Of a DNA stretch of 64,000 nt, positions 34,613 through 43,228 are shown piece by piece; position 1 is the stretch's first letter, and the number at the start of each line of letters is the position of its first letter. Origin of the DNA: Paenibacillus sp. PK3_47 (lineage in GTDB: Bacteria; Bacillota; Bacilli; Paenibacillales; Paenibacillaceae). Under the pieces are notes generated by a model that had not been told where the DNA came from, searched no databases, and worked only from the letters and a program-made list of their open reading frames with translations. The position numbers were made by a program, and so were the translations under genes. The stretch spans positions 62,001-126,000 of the forward strand of contig NZ_CP026029.1 in the NCBI RefSeq assembly GCF_023520895.1, in the 5' to 3' direction.

Positions 34613-36115
34613 TTATTTTTGGGTCAGCTTATAGGCTGCTTCATATTCTTCGGTAATCTTGCTGCCGCCTGAATCCTTCCAAGTCTGCACTGCCTTTTTG
34701 AAATCCGCTTCGGTTGACTGGCCCATAATGTACTTGAACGTGGCATCGGTGATGATTTTCTCAAGCTCGGTACCCTGTTCATTATTGGTCGCCGAATCCA
34801 AAGGAACTGTAGGATTAAGGACAGCGAACTTGTCATTTTCACGGATCAGCTCATTCGCCAGCTGCTTTTCAGGGTTGGCATCCTTAAGGGTATAAGCGAT
34901 TTCGCTTGGTCTGCTGGAGGAGAATGGCTGTACATCCGCCTGCCACAGCTCGGTATTAAGCACTTTATAAGCGCCGTTTTCATCATATTCGTAGTGCGTG
35001 CCTTCAATACCGCCGGTCATCAGCATGAATGCCTCTTCGTCAATCAGATCATTGATGAACTGCAGCAGTCTTTTCAGCTCGGCTTCGGTTTTCACCTCGG
35101 ATTTCGGGAAAGCCATCAGACCGCCGACCCCGCTGCCTTCCGACCAGATGCGGTACTGGCCGTCACCGTTCGAGATTTTGTTCACCGGCACCAGCTCAAG
35201 ACCTTCCTGCAGATCCTGGGCCAATGTTCTCAGGCTGGAGATATCGACCATCCCGGTATAAATGCCGGTTTTGCCCTGGGCGAACTGCTGCTGCTGGTCT
35301 GTTTTGGCGGTAACTGCAAAGTCCTGGGCCAGGTATCCGTTTTCATAAAGCTTTCTGGAGAAATTCATCGTGTCCATATATTCCTGGGTATCGAATTCCG
35401 GAGTAAACTTTCCGTTTTCATCCACTTTCCAGCCGTTTGGCGTGCCGAAATAGGAACTCAGTGTTTTGAAGCTGCTGTACTTCAGGTCGGAACGGTCTCC
35501 GAAGCCTGTCGTATCGTCAACACCGTTGCCGTCCGGATCATCCTCGGTGAAGGCTCTGGCAATTTCGTATACTTCATCAAGGGTAGTCGGCACCGGCAGT
35601 CCCAGCTTATCCAGCCAGTCCTTGCGGAAGATCAGACCGGAACGGGCCAGGTTTTTCTGGAACGGAACCCCGTACAGCACACCTTCAATGGAAGCGGCTT
35701 CACGGATTTCCGGGGCAATTTTGGACAGATTGTCATAGTCATCAAGATACGGTCCGACATCCCAGAACAGTCCCGATTTCAGGGAGCTTCTGACCGAAGA
35801 GTTGGTCATCATCGTTAAAGTCACGATATCCGCAAGCTCGCCAGAGGCCAGCGCCGTGGTAATCCGCTCTTCCTTGGAAGCATCCGGTACCCAGTTGAAG
35901 GTGATTTTTGTATTGGTGTACTCCTCAAGCAGAGACTTGATCGTCTCTGTCGGAGGAGAAGCGGTGTGCAGAATATTCAGCCAGGTTAATTCCAGGGGTG
36001 CATTCTCATCGGCTACGGCAGCATTTTTGGCTGCTTCTTTATCTCCTCCGCAAGCTGACAGCAATGTGGAAAGCACGGTAACACAGGCAAGCATACTGAC
36101 CCATCTTTTTTTCAT
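34613..36115 (-). CDS. ABC transporter solute-binding lipoprotein (LplA/YtcQ type)
   Basis: 500 residues. Lipoprotein signal with LLSAC (Cys22), then a family-1 extracellular solute-binding fold (LEEYTNTKITFNWVPDAS, FTEDDPDGNGVDDTTGF, LTMMTNSSVRSSLKSG). Type and length fit CUT1 carbohydrate importers for complex oligosaccharides. Presents substrate to the divergent permeases next door. No ATPase gene is in the locus; such systems usually borrow MsmX. Confidence 0.94.
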   Translation of the reverse strand: MKKRWVSMLACVTVLSTLLSACGGDKEAAKNAAVADENAPLELTWLNILHTASPPTETIKSLLEEYTNTKITFNWVPDASKEERITTALASGELADIVTLTMMTNSSVRSSLKSGLFWDVGPYLDDYDNLSKIAPEIREAASIEGVLYGVPFQKNLARSGLIFRKDWLDKLGLPVPTTLDEVYEIARAFTEDDPDGNGVDDTTGFGDRSDLKYSSFKTLSSYFGTPNGWKVDENGKFTPEFDTQEYMDTMNFSRKLYENGYLAQDFAVTAKTDQQQQFAQGKTGIYTGMVDISSLRTLAQDLQEGLELVPVNKISNGDGQYRIWSEGSGVGGLMAFPKSEVKTEAELKRLLQFINDLIDEEAFMLMTGGIEGTHYEYDENGAYKVLNTELWQADVQPFSSSRPSEIAYTLKDANPEKQLANELIRENDKFAVLNPTVPLDSATNNEQGTELEKIITDATFKYIMGQSTEADFKKAVQTWKDSGGSKITEEYEAAYKLTQK

Positions 36116-36153
36116 AACTCTTCTCCTTTGATTGTAGAATAATTGGCACTGCC

Positions 36154-37113
36154 TTAATATACGCCGTCTTCGCCCATTTTTTTGGCCAGTTTGTTGGAGG
36201 CCATTACGAGGATGAGACCGACTACGCCTTTGAACAACCCTACTGTGGTGCTGAAGCTGAGCTGGCCGTTCTTAAGACCTGCTGTGTAGATGTAGGTGTC
36301 AAAAATTTCGGCCACTTCGCGGTTGAGCGAGTTGAGCAGCAGATACATATGTTCAAAGCCAAGATCCAGCGTGCTGCCGATTTTGAGGATCAGCAGGGTG
36401 ATGATGACTGGACGGATGGCCGGCAGTGTCACATGCCAGGTTTTGCGCAGACGGGCGGCGCCGTCCATTTCCGCAGCTTCGTACAGCTGAGGGTCTACTA
36501 CAGTAATTGCGGCCAGATAGATAATGGTGGACCAGCCGATCTCTTTCCAGATGATCTGCCCGATGTACATCGTGCGCAGCCATTCCGGCGAAGTAAGGAA
36601 GCTGATTTTTTGGCCGCCCATGCTGGCGATCATTTCATTGATTACACCGCCGTCCACTGTCAGGAACACATAGGTTATGGATACAATGATAACCCATGAC
36701 ATGAAGTGGGGGATGTAAATAATGGTCTGGATCCAGGTTTTGAGATGGCGGTTCCTGAGTTCATTTAACATGAGTGCGACAATAATCGGCAACGGAAAGA
36801 AAATCACGATGTTCAGCGCGAACAGGATCAGCGTATTGCGCAGCAGCATCATAAAGGTAGGTTCAGTGAACAGCCTGATAAAATGCTTGAACCCTACCCA
36901 GGGGCTGCCCGTGATTCCGAGGAACGGCTGATAATCCTGAAACGCAATGACAAGCCCGCCCATGGGCATGTACTTAAATATGATGAAGTAGACCAGTCCG
37001 GGCAAGATCATCAGATATAAGAGCTTGTATTTCTGTACTGCGGTCAGGAACGCGTTCTTTTTCTTCTTTTCCAGATTCAGATTGGATGGTGCGGTGATAC
37101 TTGGAACTTTCAC
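36154..37113 (-). CDS. ABC transporter permease (LplB/YteP type)
   Basis: 319 residues with six membrane segments; N-terminal YKLLYLMILPGLVYFIIFKYMPMGG and an EAA loop (LYEAAEMDGAARLRKTWHVTLP) that docks the ATPase. Characteristic of the LplB family in oligosaccharide importers. Start is GTG 37113 with AAGGAGG 7 bases upstream. Followed closely by the solute-binding gene. Confidence 0.95.
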   Translation of the reverse strand: MKVPSITAPSNLNLEKKKKNAFLTAVQKYKLLYLMILPGLVYFIIFKYMPMGGLVIAFQDYQPFLGITGSPWVGFKHFIRLFTEPTFMMLLRNTLILFALNIVIFFPLPIIVALMLNELRNRHLKTWIQTIIYIPHFMSWVIIVSITYVFLTVDGGVINEMIASMGGQKISFLTSPEWLRTMYIGQIIWKEIGWSTIIYLAAITVVDPQLYEAAEMDGAARLRKTWHVTLPAIRPVIITLLILKIGSTLDLGFEHMYLLLNSLNREVAEIFDTYIYTAGLKNGQLSFSTTVGLFKGVVGLILVMASNKLAKKMGEDGVY

Positions 37114-37155
37114 TTGTCAGCCTCCTTTGGTCATTCGGGGATTACGCTCCCTAGA

Positions 37156-37236
37156 CTAAAGAATTTCCGGCGTTACGTATATAATCATCAGATGATGGTG
37201 TAGCACCGGACCTTGCGGCTGTAGGGTTTGTGCCAC
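37156..37236 (-). CDS. Possible 26-codon leader ORF upstream of lplB-like gene
   Basis: GTG 37236 is preceded by AGGAGG five bases away; the frame reads VAQTLQPQGPVLHHH and ends VTPEIL, stop 37156, 42 bases before the permease start. The binding site is the only strong argument; the peptide resembles nothing I know and the region is regulatory. Confidence 0.25.
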   Translation of the reverse strand: MAQTLQPQGPVLHHHLMIIYVTPEIL

Positions 37237-37341
37237 TTTGACCTCCTGTGATGATTACGGAATAAGATAATGATTATATGCCGCCTCAGGTCAGATTTCA
37301 GGCTGCAGATCCAACACCTCATGCCCGGATTATATACGTAA
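37173..37341. promoter_or_regulatory. Divergent control region with 14-bp inverted repeat
   Basis: TTACGTATATAATC (37173-37186) and GATTATATACGTAA (37328-37341) are perfect inverted copies 141 bases apart. Each contains TATAAT, left copy pointing right and right copy pointing left, so each could be a -10 for the gene across the gap; -35 matches are poor, suggesting activator dependence. The AraC regulator at 38412 is the obvious candidate. Confidence 0.55.
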
Positions 37342-37393
37342 TTTGTCCCCCTTGTTACAGTTGAAAGGTAACCGAATACGAGGAGGATATGAA

Positions 37394-38278
37394 ATGAACC
37401 ACAGCTCACGAAGAAAAGAATCGCTCGGCGGACAGATCTTTACGGTTGTTAATGCCGGTCTTCTGATTCTGCTCGCACTTGCCTGTCTATTGCCTTTTGT
37501 AAACATTATCGCCAGCTCCTTCGCGACCACCCAGGAAGTGATTGCGAAAAAATTCATTCTGTTCCCGACCACCTTTTCGCTGGATGCATACCGCTACATT
37601 CTGTCTACACCGACAATCTTTAAAGGCCTCGGCGTATCTGTAGGTGTCACCATTGCAGGTACGGTTGTAAGCATGATCCTGACCGCACTGATGGCGTATG
37701 GCCTGTCCCGAAGATATCTGCCGCTGCGCAACACCATTAACTTCATTGTTGTGTTCTCCATGCTGTTCAGCGGGGGCATGATCCCTACGTTTCTGGTTGT
37801 AAAATCTGTCGGACTGATCAACTCCTACTGGTCCCTGATCTTTCCGGTTGCCATCAACGCCTTCAATATGATCATCATGCGCAACTTCTTCCAGGCGCTG
37901 CCGGACAGCCTTGAGGAGTCTGCCAAAATCGACGGGAGCAACGACTTCGGCATTTTCCTGAAAATCATGCTGCCGCTGGCCCTGCCGTCCATCGCTACGA
38001 TCTCCCTGTTCTACGCCGTGGCGTACTGGAACACTTATATGAACGCCATCCTGTACATTAATGATTCGGTAAAATGGCCGATCCAGGTTCTCCTGCGCCA
38101 GATCGTTATCGTCTCCAGCGGCATGCAGGCCGAGGGCACCTCAGTCGATATTATCCCGCCGGCCCAGACGATCAAGATGGCCGTTATTGTAGTGGCTACG
38201 GTTCCGATGCTGATCGCTTATCCGTTCGTGCAAAAGCACTTTACCAAGGGTGCGCTTATGGGGGCTGTAAAGGGTTAA
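37394..38278 (+). CDS. ABC transporter permease (LplC/YtcP type)
   Basis: 294 residues, six membrane segments (LLILLALACLLPFVNIIASSF near the N-terminus), EAA loop EESAKIDGSNDFGIFLKIMLPL, C-terminus HFTKGALMGAVKG, all typical of the second permease of these importers. ATG 37394 follows AGGAGG. It is on the opposite strand from its partner permease, which is unusual because the two are normally consecutive in one operon. Confidence 0.95.
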   Translation: MNHSSRRKESLGGQIFTVVNAGLLILLALACLLPFVNIIASSFATTQEVIAKKFILFPTTFSLDAYRYILSTPTIFKGLGVSVGVTIAGTVVSMILTALMAYGLSRRYLPLRNTINFIVVFSMLFSGGMIPTFLVVKSVGLINSYWSLIFPVAINAFNMIIMRNFFQALPDSLEESAKIDGSNDFGIFLKIMLPLALPSIATISLFYAVAYWNTYMNAILYINDSVKWPIQVLLRQIVIVSSGMQAEGTSVDIIPPAQTIKMAVIVVATVPMLIAYPFVQKHFTKGALMGAVKG

Positions 38279-38310
38279 GGAAAATGAAACCGCTGCCTAT
38301 ATAGGATTAA

Positions 38311-38353
38311 AAAGAAACGGTACCGCCTTATTAATTGGCGATACCGTTTCTCT
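38311..38353. terminator. Terminator after lplC-like gene
   Basis: AGAAACGGTA (38313-38322) pairs with TACCGTTTCT (38342-38351); an inner CCGCC/GGCG helix extends it. Also faces the convergent regulator gene. Confidence 0.8.
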
Positions 38354-38411
38354 ATATCCGGCTGACCACCGAAACTGTTATGATGATTATTGCCCTGGCC
38401 TAAGGATTACA

Positions 38412-40655
38412 CTACGCTTCCTGCTGCAGCTTGCGGTAGGCGCCCGGTGTCACCTGTTCCTTCTTGCGGAAGGAGCGGATAAAGTTCTGCGGATTATGAT
38501 ACTGCAGCCGTTCGGCAATCTCCCGGATCGTCATATCCGTCTCCGACAGCCATTTCTTGGCCATCTCCAGCCGGTAATTCATTAAATACTCACTGAATGC
38601 GGTCCCGTATTCCTTCTTAAAGATACTGCTGAGATAATTCGGATTGTAATGCAGCCTTTCGCCGATGCCCTCCAGCGTAAGCTCCTGGTCGAACTCGGAA
38701 TGGACGATGGCGGTGATCTTATCAGACAGGCAGCGGAACTGCTTGCTTGTCTTCTCCTTCATCGCTGTGGTCATCGGGTAGATAACCTCCTGCACCAGCA
38801 GCCGTTCAATCTCTTCCGGATTGCGGATATCCAGCACCCGGTGATACAGCTTGTTGTTATCCTGGGTCAGGAGAACCTGAACACCGAGATGCTGCTCCAG
38901 CTGGATCAGATTGTTCACCAGCCGCACCAGCATCACTTCAAAATTCAGCGTGCTCTTGTTCTTGCCGATCAGCTGGGCCAGGAACGGATACAGGGCTTCG
39001 GTTACCTGCTCTTTATCCCCCAGCCGGATGGCGTTGAACAGCTGGGTTTCCAGTTCCGCCGGATAATGCAGCAGCACCGGACCGGAAACTACCTTGGAGA
39101 TATCCTCATAAAAGATAATCGATTCCTTGCCAAGATTCAGCCGCTGGTGCAGCGCCTGCTTGCCCATCTCACAGGCTTCTTTGCTCTCCAGCAGATCCTC
39201 ATAACACTTGCTGATTCCGATGCTGATGGAAACCTTCAGATAATTCCTTACTGCCCTCAGCAGTGAAGTCGCATAGTCCAGCAGCTCTTTGTTCAGCTCT
39301 GCTTCGCTCAGCTCAGGCAAAGTGAGTATTGTTGCCTGGGTATCATCGTTCAGGATGATCGGCAGCATCCGCTGCGACTCCGGAATAACCTCTTCCACCA
39401 TCTTATTAATGGCCAGCAGCAGCACATCCTTACTCGATGCTCCCTCATCACCAAGACTGTCCAGCTGAATCAGCATCGCGGCATATCTGCGGCTGCCGTT
39501 AGGGACATAGCCAAAGCGCTGCAGATTTCTCGTCAGCTCCTCCGGAGTCACCCGGTTGCGGAACAGGTTCAGAATCAGCTGTGTCTCCAGCTGCGGCATT
39601 TCCGCTTCAATCAGGCTGGCCAGCGATTCCTTCTCGGAAACGATGGTATCAATGGAATGGATAATATATTCGAACTCATTTTTGGCATTCACCGGCGGAA
39701 CGATGGATAAGCTGCGCTTGATCTGCTGAATCGGCTTTGTAAAATAAAGGGCTACGAAGTAAGCCACAACCAGAATCAGCAGAATACTCAGCAGCCCCAG
39801 GGCGAACAGCCCGTATTTGGTCATCGAGAGCGTGCCGGCAATTTCGTCCTGATCGAGCACAGTAAGGTATACCCAATTGTTATATCCGGATTTGGCGTAC
39901 AGCAGCTGAATGGATTGGCGTCCCCCCGCCTCCAGCTCGATTCTGCCGTTCTCTTCTCCGGCGGCAACCATTCCGCTAAGCTCCTGCAGCTGGGCTTCGG
40001 TCAGCGTCATCTCTTTCTGGCCGGAATCATACATCAGCCCGCCTGATTTATTCAGAATATAGACGTGGGCATTCTCGTCGGTCTTAATGATCGAATCCAA
40101 CGTGTACTGCGAAATATCGGATAAGGCAATCGCCTGCTTTTTGCTGGAGAACACCGGCAGTGTATTGACAAAACGGATCCCTTTATCCGTCTTGATCCAG
40201 AACAGGCTCTGATTCTGATTGTCTATGTACTGCCCGCGCAGCTGCTCCACATCTTCTTCCGACAGGCTCGTCAGCCGCTCATTCATAATCTGCCAGTTCT
40301 GCTCCAGACTGATCAGCGAATATTCCGTGCCTTCCGCCGTCATGGAGGCAATATAGTTCAACTGGGAGTTGACGCTCCGGTAAGCCTCAAAGTCTTTTAC
40401 CGTAATCGGATGTGTAACAATGTCCTGAAAGGAACTCGTCGTACTGAACGTATTGAAGGCATACTCGATGCTCTGGATCTTATGCTCCAGATTGTTCTTG
40501 ATCTGCTCGATATAGCTCTGTTTGCTGCTGGAGAACTGGCCCACCACCGACCGGATCGTACTGACATAGATATAGCTGCCGAAGCTGGCTACCAGCCCTA
40601 CCCCAAGAATAAGGATCGGAATAAAAATCCCGTAGAACATTCTGCCTTTTTTCAT
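38412..40655 (-). CDS. Membrane-anchored AraC-family regulator with extracellular sensor
   Basis: 747 residues. Membrane segment 1 (FIPILILGVGLVASFGSYIYV), an extracellular cache-like region of about 250 residues, membrane segment 2 (FALGLLSILLILVVAYFVALYF), a cytoplasmic linker, and a C-terminal AraC double helix-turn-helix (ELTLEGIGERLHYNPNYLSSIF; MTIREIAERLQYHNPQNFIRSF). This one-component design, like B. subtilis YesS/YtdP, senses pectin or sugar signals outside and activates nearby genes. ATG 40655 follows AGGGG by 8 bases. Convergent with the lplC-like gene; probable activator of both arms. Confidence 0.92.
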   Translation of the reverse strand: MKKGRMFYGIFIPILILGVGLVASFGSYIYVSTIRSVVGQFSSSKQSYIEQIKNNLEHKIQSIEYAFNTFSTTSSFQDIVTHPITVKDFEAYRSVNSQLNYIASMTAEGTEYSLISLEQNWQIMNERLTSLSEEDVEQLRGQYIDNQNQSLFWIKTDKGIRFVNTLPVFSSKKQAIALSDISQYTLDSIIKTDENAHVYILNKSGGLMYDSGQKEMTLTEAQLQELSGMVAAGEENGRIELEAGGRQSIQLLYAKSGYNNWVYLTVLDQDEIAGTLSMTKYGLFALGLLSILLILVVAYFVALYFTKPIQQIKRSLSIVPPVNAKNEFEYIIHSIDTIVSEKESLASLIEAEMPQLETQLILNLFRNRVTPEELTRNLQRFGYVPNGSRRYAAMLIQLDSLGDEGASSKDVLLLAINKMVEEVIPESQRMLPIILNDDTQATILTLPELSEAELNKELLDYATSLLRAVRNYLKVSISIGISKCYEDLLESKEACEMGKQALHQRLNLGKESIIFYEDISKVVSGPVLLHYPAELETQLFNAIRLGDKEQVTEALYPFLAQLIGKNKSTLNFEVMLVRLVNNLIQLEQHLGVQVLLTQDNNKLYHRVLDIRNPEEIERLLVQEVIYPMTTAMKEKTSKQFRCLSDKITAIVHSEFDQELTLEGIGERLHYNPNYLSSIFKKEYGTAFSEYLMNYRLEMAKKWLSETDMTIREIAERLQYHNPQNFIRSFRKKEQVTPGAYRKLQQEA

Positions 40656-40986
40656 AGCAATACCCCTTTTATTTCTGCTCATTACCACTAATTATAGCGC
40701 TTTCATAATAGGGTTGCCATGATTTTTTTAACGTGTGCAGCCATTTTTCCCACATTTTCGTTAATGCTTTTCCGTGCCTGATAACGTTAACAAAGGGTAG
40801 CGCCATCTGGTGCACCCTGGATTGTAAAGGCCTTTTTTATTTTTCAAATGCTAAATACTTCCACCTGTCCAGCACTCATGCATAAACTCCTAAATCCTTC
40901 CGGCTATTTAATAGCAGCAAATTCAAAGAATTAGCGAAGCTGCAATATTTATATGTTAACGTGTTCAAAAAGGATGGTTAGGGTAG

Positions 40987-41035
40987 GTTGATGGATTGTT
41001 GATGCAGGTTGATGGACGGTTGATGGACGGCTGAT
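40987..41035. repeat. Short GTTGATGGA-type direct repeats
   Basis: GTTGATGGATT, GTTGATGCAG, GTTGATGGACG, GTTGATGGACG, GCTGATGCTGG occur head to tail. It is the most repetitive part of the first half of the 918-base gap 40656-41573, where no gene is seen. Confidence 0.6.
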
Positions 41036-41114
41036 GCTGGCTCGATTGTTCTTTAAGCAGCCATTTAATTGGCCGTATTATGAAAATGGTCTTAGGGAGC
41101 ATGTACAGATCAGG

Positions 41115-41325
41115 CTAAGTGGAATTTCTCCATCTAATACTCCAATAATCACCGGTATATCAATACTAACGGGAAAAAGTCCACTTAATTGTAATGGTTA
41201 AGTCACTTAGGGCCATTATCCGCCCGATTAGCTGGAGAATTTCCAATTAAAGAACAGAAATGATGGAAAAGGAGAGGATTAGGTGGAGGAAATCCAACTA
41301 GCTTTGCAGCATTAGGGGAAACGGA
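41115..41325 (+). repeat. Dispersed multi-hairpin intergenic element, copy 2
   Basis: Shares ordered blocks with the reverse complement of 8060-8305: GTGGAATTTCTCCATCTAAT, CGGGAAAAAGTCC, TTATCCGCC, AGCTGGAGAATTTCCA, AAATGATGGAAAA, GTGGAGGAAATCCAACTAG and TTTGCAGCA. Each block is a short imperfect hairpin of about 19 bases. Orientation is opposite to copy 1. Confidence 0.7.
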
Positions 41326-41417
41326 CCTATTGTACTCGGAAAATCGTGTATAATGTGCTACAACGAGGGGAAACGGGTCTATCGCACTCGAAATATCGTG
41401 TATAACCTGCTATGCCG
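41314..41417. repeat. Tandem 52-bp duplication
   Basis: AGGGGAAACGG...CTATTGTACTCG...ATCGTGTATAA at 41314-41365 is repeated with a few changes at 41366-41417. Each copy carries GTGTATAA, a -10-like motif on plus with no gene downstream. Confidence 0.75.
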
Positions 41418-41573
41418 AAGCTCCTCTAAGACAGACATTTCAGAGCAAAAGGACTGCCTTAGAGTACTACGGTCTATTTTTTACAAACTGAAGTCTCTTA
41501 CCTGCTCTCCGTTACAATGGAACATGCGCTGCTCTATTCAAATTAACCAGCTATAAGATACAAGAGAATCCGG

Positions 41574-42365
41574 TCAGGCGGAATACTCCGCCTCCTCATC
41601 CCTCGACGGGGCTTCGCCCTGCATCTGTTTGAGCAGTTTTTTCATCATTACCGAAGCTTTGACCTTGGTATGGAGGCATGGAGAAACTTCAATCGAATAC
41701 CGGCCCAGACGGACCGCCTCTTTCAGCTCTGCTACAGTGGAGCAGGACTGCTCCAGCTTGTTCACCACACTTCCGTACTGCAGACACTGATGGCTGTCGC
41801 TGCCTGCGATGACCGGAACCCCAAGCTTAGCGGCAAAAGGGGTAATCAGCGCACGGTACGCCTCCACTCCCTGCATATAAATATCCTTGGCATTGTAATC
41901 AAAGGCATCCAGCCGGGTCAGCAGCTCGCGGTCCAGATGATGCAGCGGTGTAGAAATGCGGAACGGATGGGCTCCTATTTTCCACAGGCCCTGTTCGTCG
42001 GCGAGATCCAGCAGCTGCTCAAACGGGATAAACTGTCCTTCCCGGGTGTAATTTTCGAGACTGTAACGCGCTTCCAGAATCTTTTCCTTCAGACCGATCA
42101 GCAGAATATGCCCGGTCTCCGCGATATCCACTTCCATGCCGGGGAACACCTTCAGGCCGTCAGCCTCATAATAATGTCCGCTATAGGGATACATCCGGTC
42201 AAGCGTCTCATACATGGCGAAGAAATTGGAGGTGTTAAAATGCTCCGTAAGCGCCAGCGCCTGCAGCCCGTTCGCCTTCGCTTCCTTCACCATCTCTCTG
42301 AAGTATTCAGGGGAAAAGTCGGATTTCTTGGACAGCTTGCCGTGTGTATGCAGATCAATATTCAT
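41574..42365 (-). CDS. PHP-domain metal-dependent phosphoesterase
   Basis: 263 residues of the PHP superfamily: DLHTHGKLSKKSDFSPEYF, ALTEHFN, FPGMEVDIAETGHILLIG, IGAHPFR and AGSDSHQCLQYG carry the metal-binding His/Asp/Glu. Related proteins hydrolyse phosphate esters such as histidinol phosphate or 3',5'-bisphosphates; here no histidine genes are near, so substrate is open. Last gene of the ECF operon, 29 bases after the T component. Confidence 0.9.
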   Translation of the reverse strand: MNIDLHTHGKLSKKSDFSPEYFREMVKEAKANGLQALALTEHFNTSNFFAMYETLDRMYPYSGHYYEADGLKVFPGMEVDIAETGHILLIGLKEKILEARYSLENYTREGQFIPFEQLLDLADEQGLWKIGAHPFRISTPLHHLDRELLTRLDAFDYNAKDIYMQGVEAYRALITPFAAKLGVPVIAGSDSHQCLQYGSVVNKLEQSCSTVAELKEAVRLGRYSIEVSPCLHTKVKASVMMKKLLKQMQGEAPSRDEEAEYSA

Positions 42366-42394
42366 AAGTAAATTCTCTCCTTCGTGATTGGCAG

Positions 42395-43228
42395 TTAATA
42401 GATCAGATTCGGGTACAGCGATCCCAGCATAAAAACTACAGCGATATAGACCACCGAGCCTGCAATAAACGCCCAGTCCCTCCGCTTCATGGCCAAATAG
42501 GAAAGCTTCAGCTTTTTGACCTGAGGATTGTTCACGGCATAGGTATACCCTCTGGTCTCCAGCGCCTCCACCGTGGTCCGCGAACGTTTGGCCGTATTCA
42601 GCATCAGGGGATAAAAGACCAATACGATGATCCGCAAGTAATATGCCGCTGTACGCCAGTATAAAAATCCGTGCCGGAGCGGCCTTTGGCCTCTCAGCCT
42701 GAAGGACAGCAGGATCTGGTGGAACTCCTCCAGCAGTGTCGGCAGAATCCGGTATCCGTAGGACAAGCTGAATGCAAAAGCATCCGGGACACCCAGCGAA
42801 GACAGTCCGTCACTCAGCCGCTCGGGGTCCAGACTGGAAAATACGGTAATGCTCGCCAGTGAAATGACCGACAGCTTAAGCGTTAGTGTAAGCATCGGGA
42901 GCAGCGATTCGGCCCCTCCCCCGAAGAAGAGCGACAACAGGAACATCCAGCCGATCTGGCTGACCAGTCCCAGGCAGAGAATGAATATAATATAGGGGCT
43001 GACTTTAGATAAAAAGGTAGTTACGACCATAAAGATGAACATGCCCAGCAGTACTGTCCGGTTATGGACAAACCATGGCGTGACGGCGAAAAATAAATAC
43101 CAGATCAGCAGTGTCCGCGGGTCAAGCCTGCCGAGAAAGGTGCTGCTGCTGTTATAAGCCGTCCCCAGCAGTTCCAGCTTGATCTGTTCGACCGATATCC
43201 GGTTAAGCGCCTTTTTAACAGCTTCCAC
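42395..43228 (-). CDS. ECF transporter T component (EcfT/CbiQ family)
   Basis: 277 residues, about six membrane segments, with the coupling-helix signatures LSYGYRILPTLLEEFHQILLSFRLRGQRP and RSRTTVEALETRGYT (the ARG-like motifs that contact the ATPases). GTG 43228 follows GGAG by 9 bases and overlaps the ATPase stop by 14 bases. Confidence 0.93.
   Translation of the reverse strand: MEAVKKALNRISVEQIKLELLGTAYNSSSTFLGRLDPRTLLIWYLFFAVTPWFVHNRTVLLGMFIFMVVTTFLSKVSPYIIFILCLGLVSQIGWMFLLSLFFGGGAESLLPMLTLTLKLSVISLASITVFSSLDPERLSDGLSSLGVPDAFAFSLSYGYRILPTLLEEFHQILLSFRLRGQRPLRHGFLYWRTAAYYLRIIVLVFYPLMLNTAKRSRTTVEALETRGYTYAVNNPQVKKLKLSYLAMKRRDWAFIAGSVVYIAVVFMLGSLYPNLIY

Noticed and set aside
40692..41570. 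A gene in the 880-base gap (plus frame at 41353-41556)
   Set aside because: The frame runs through the 52-bp duplication and hairpin element, with no binding site or homology.
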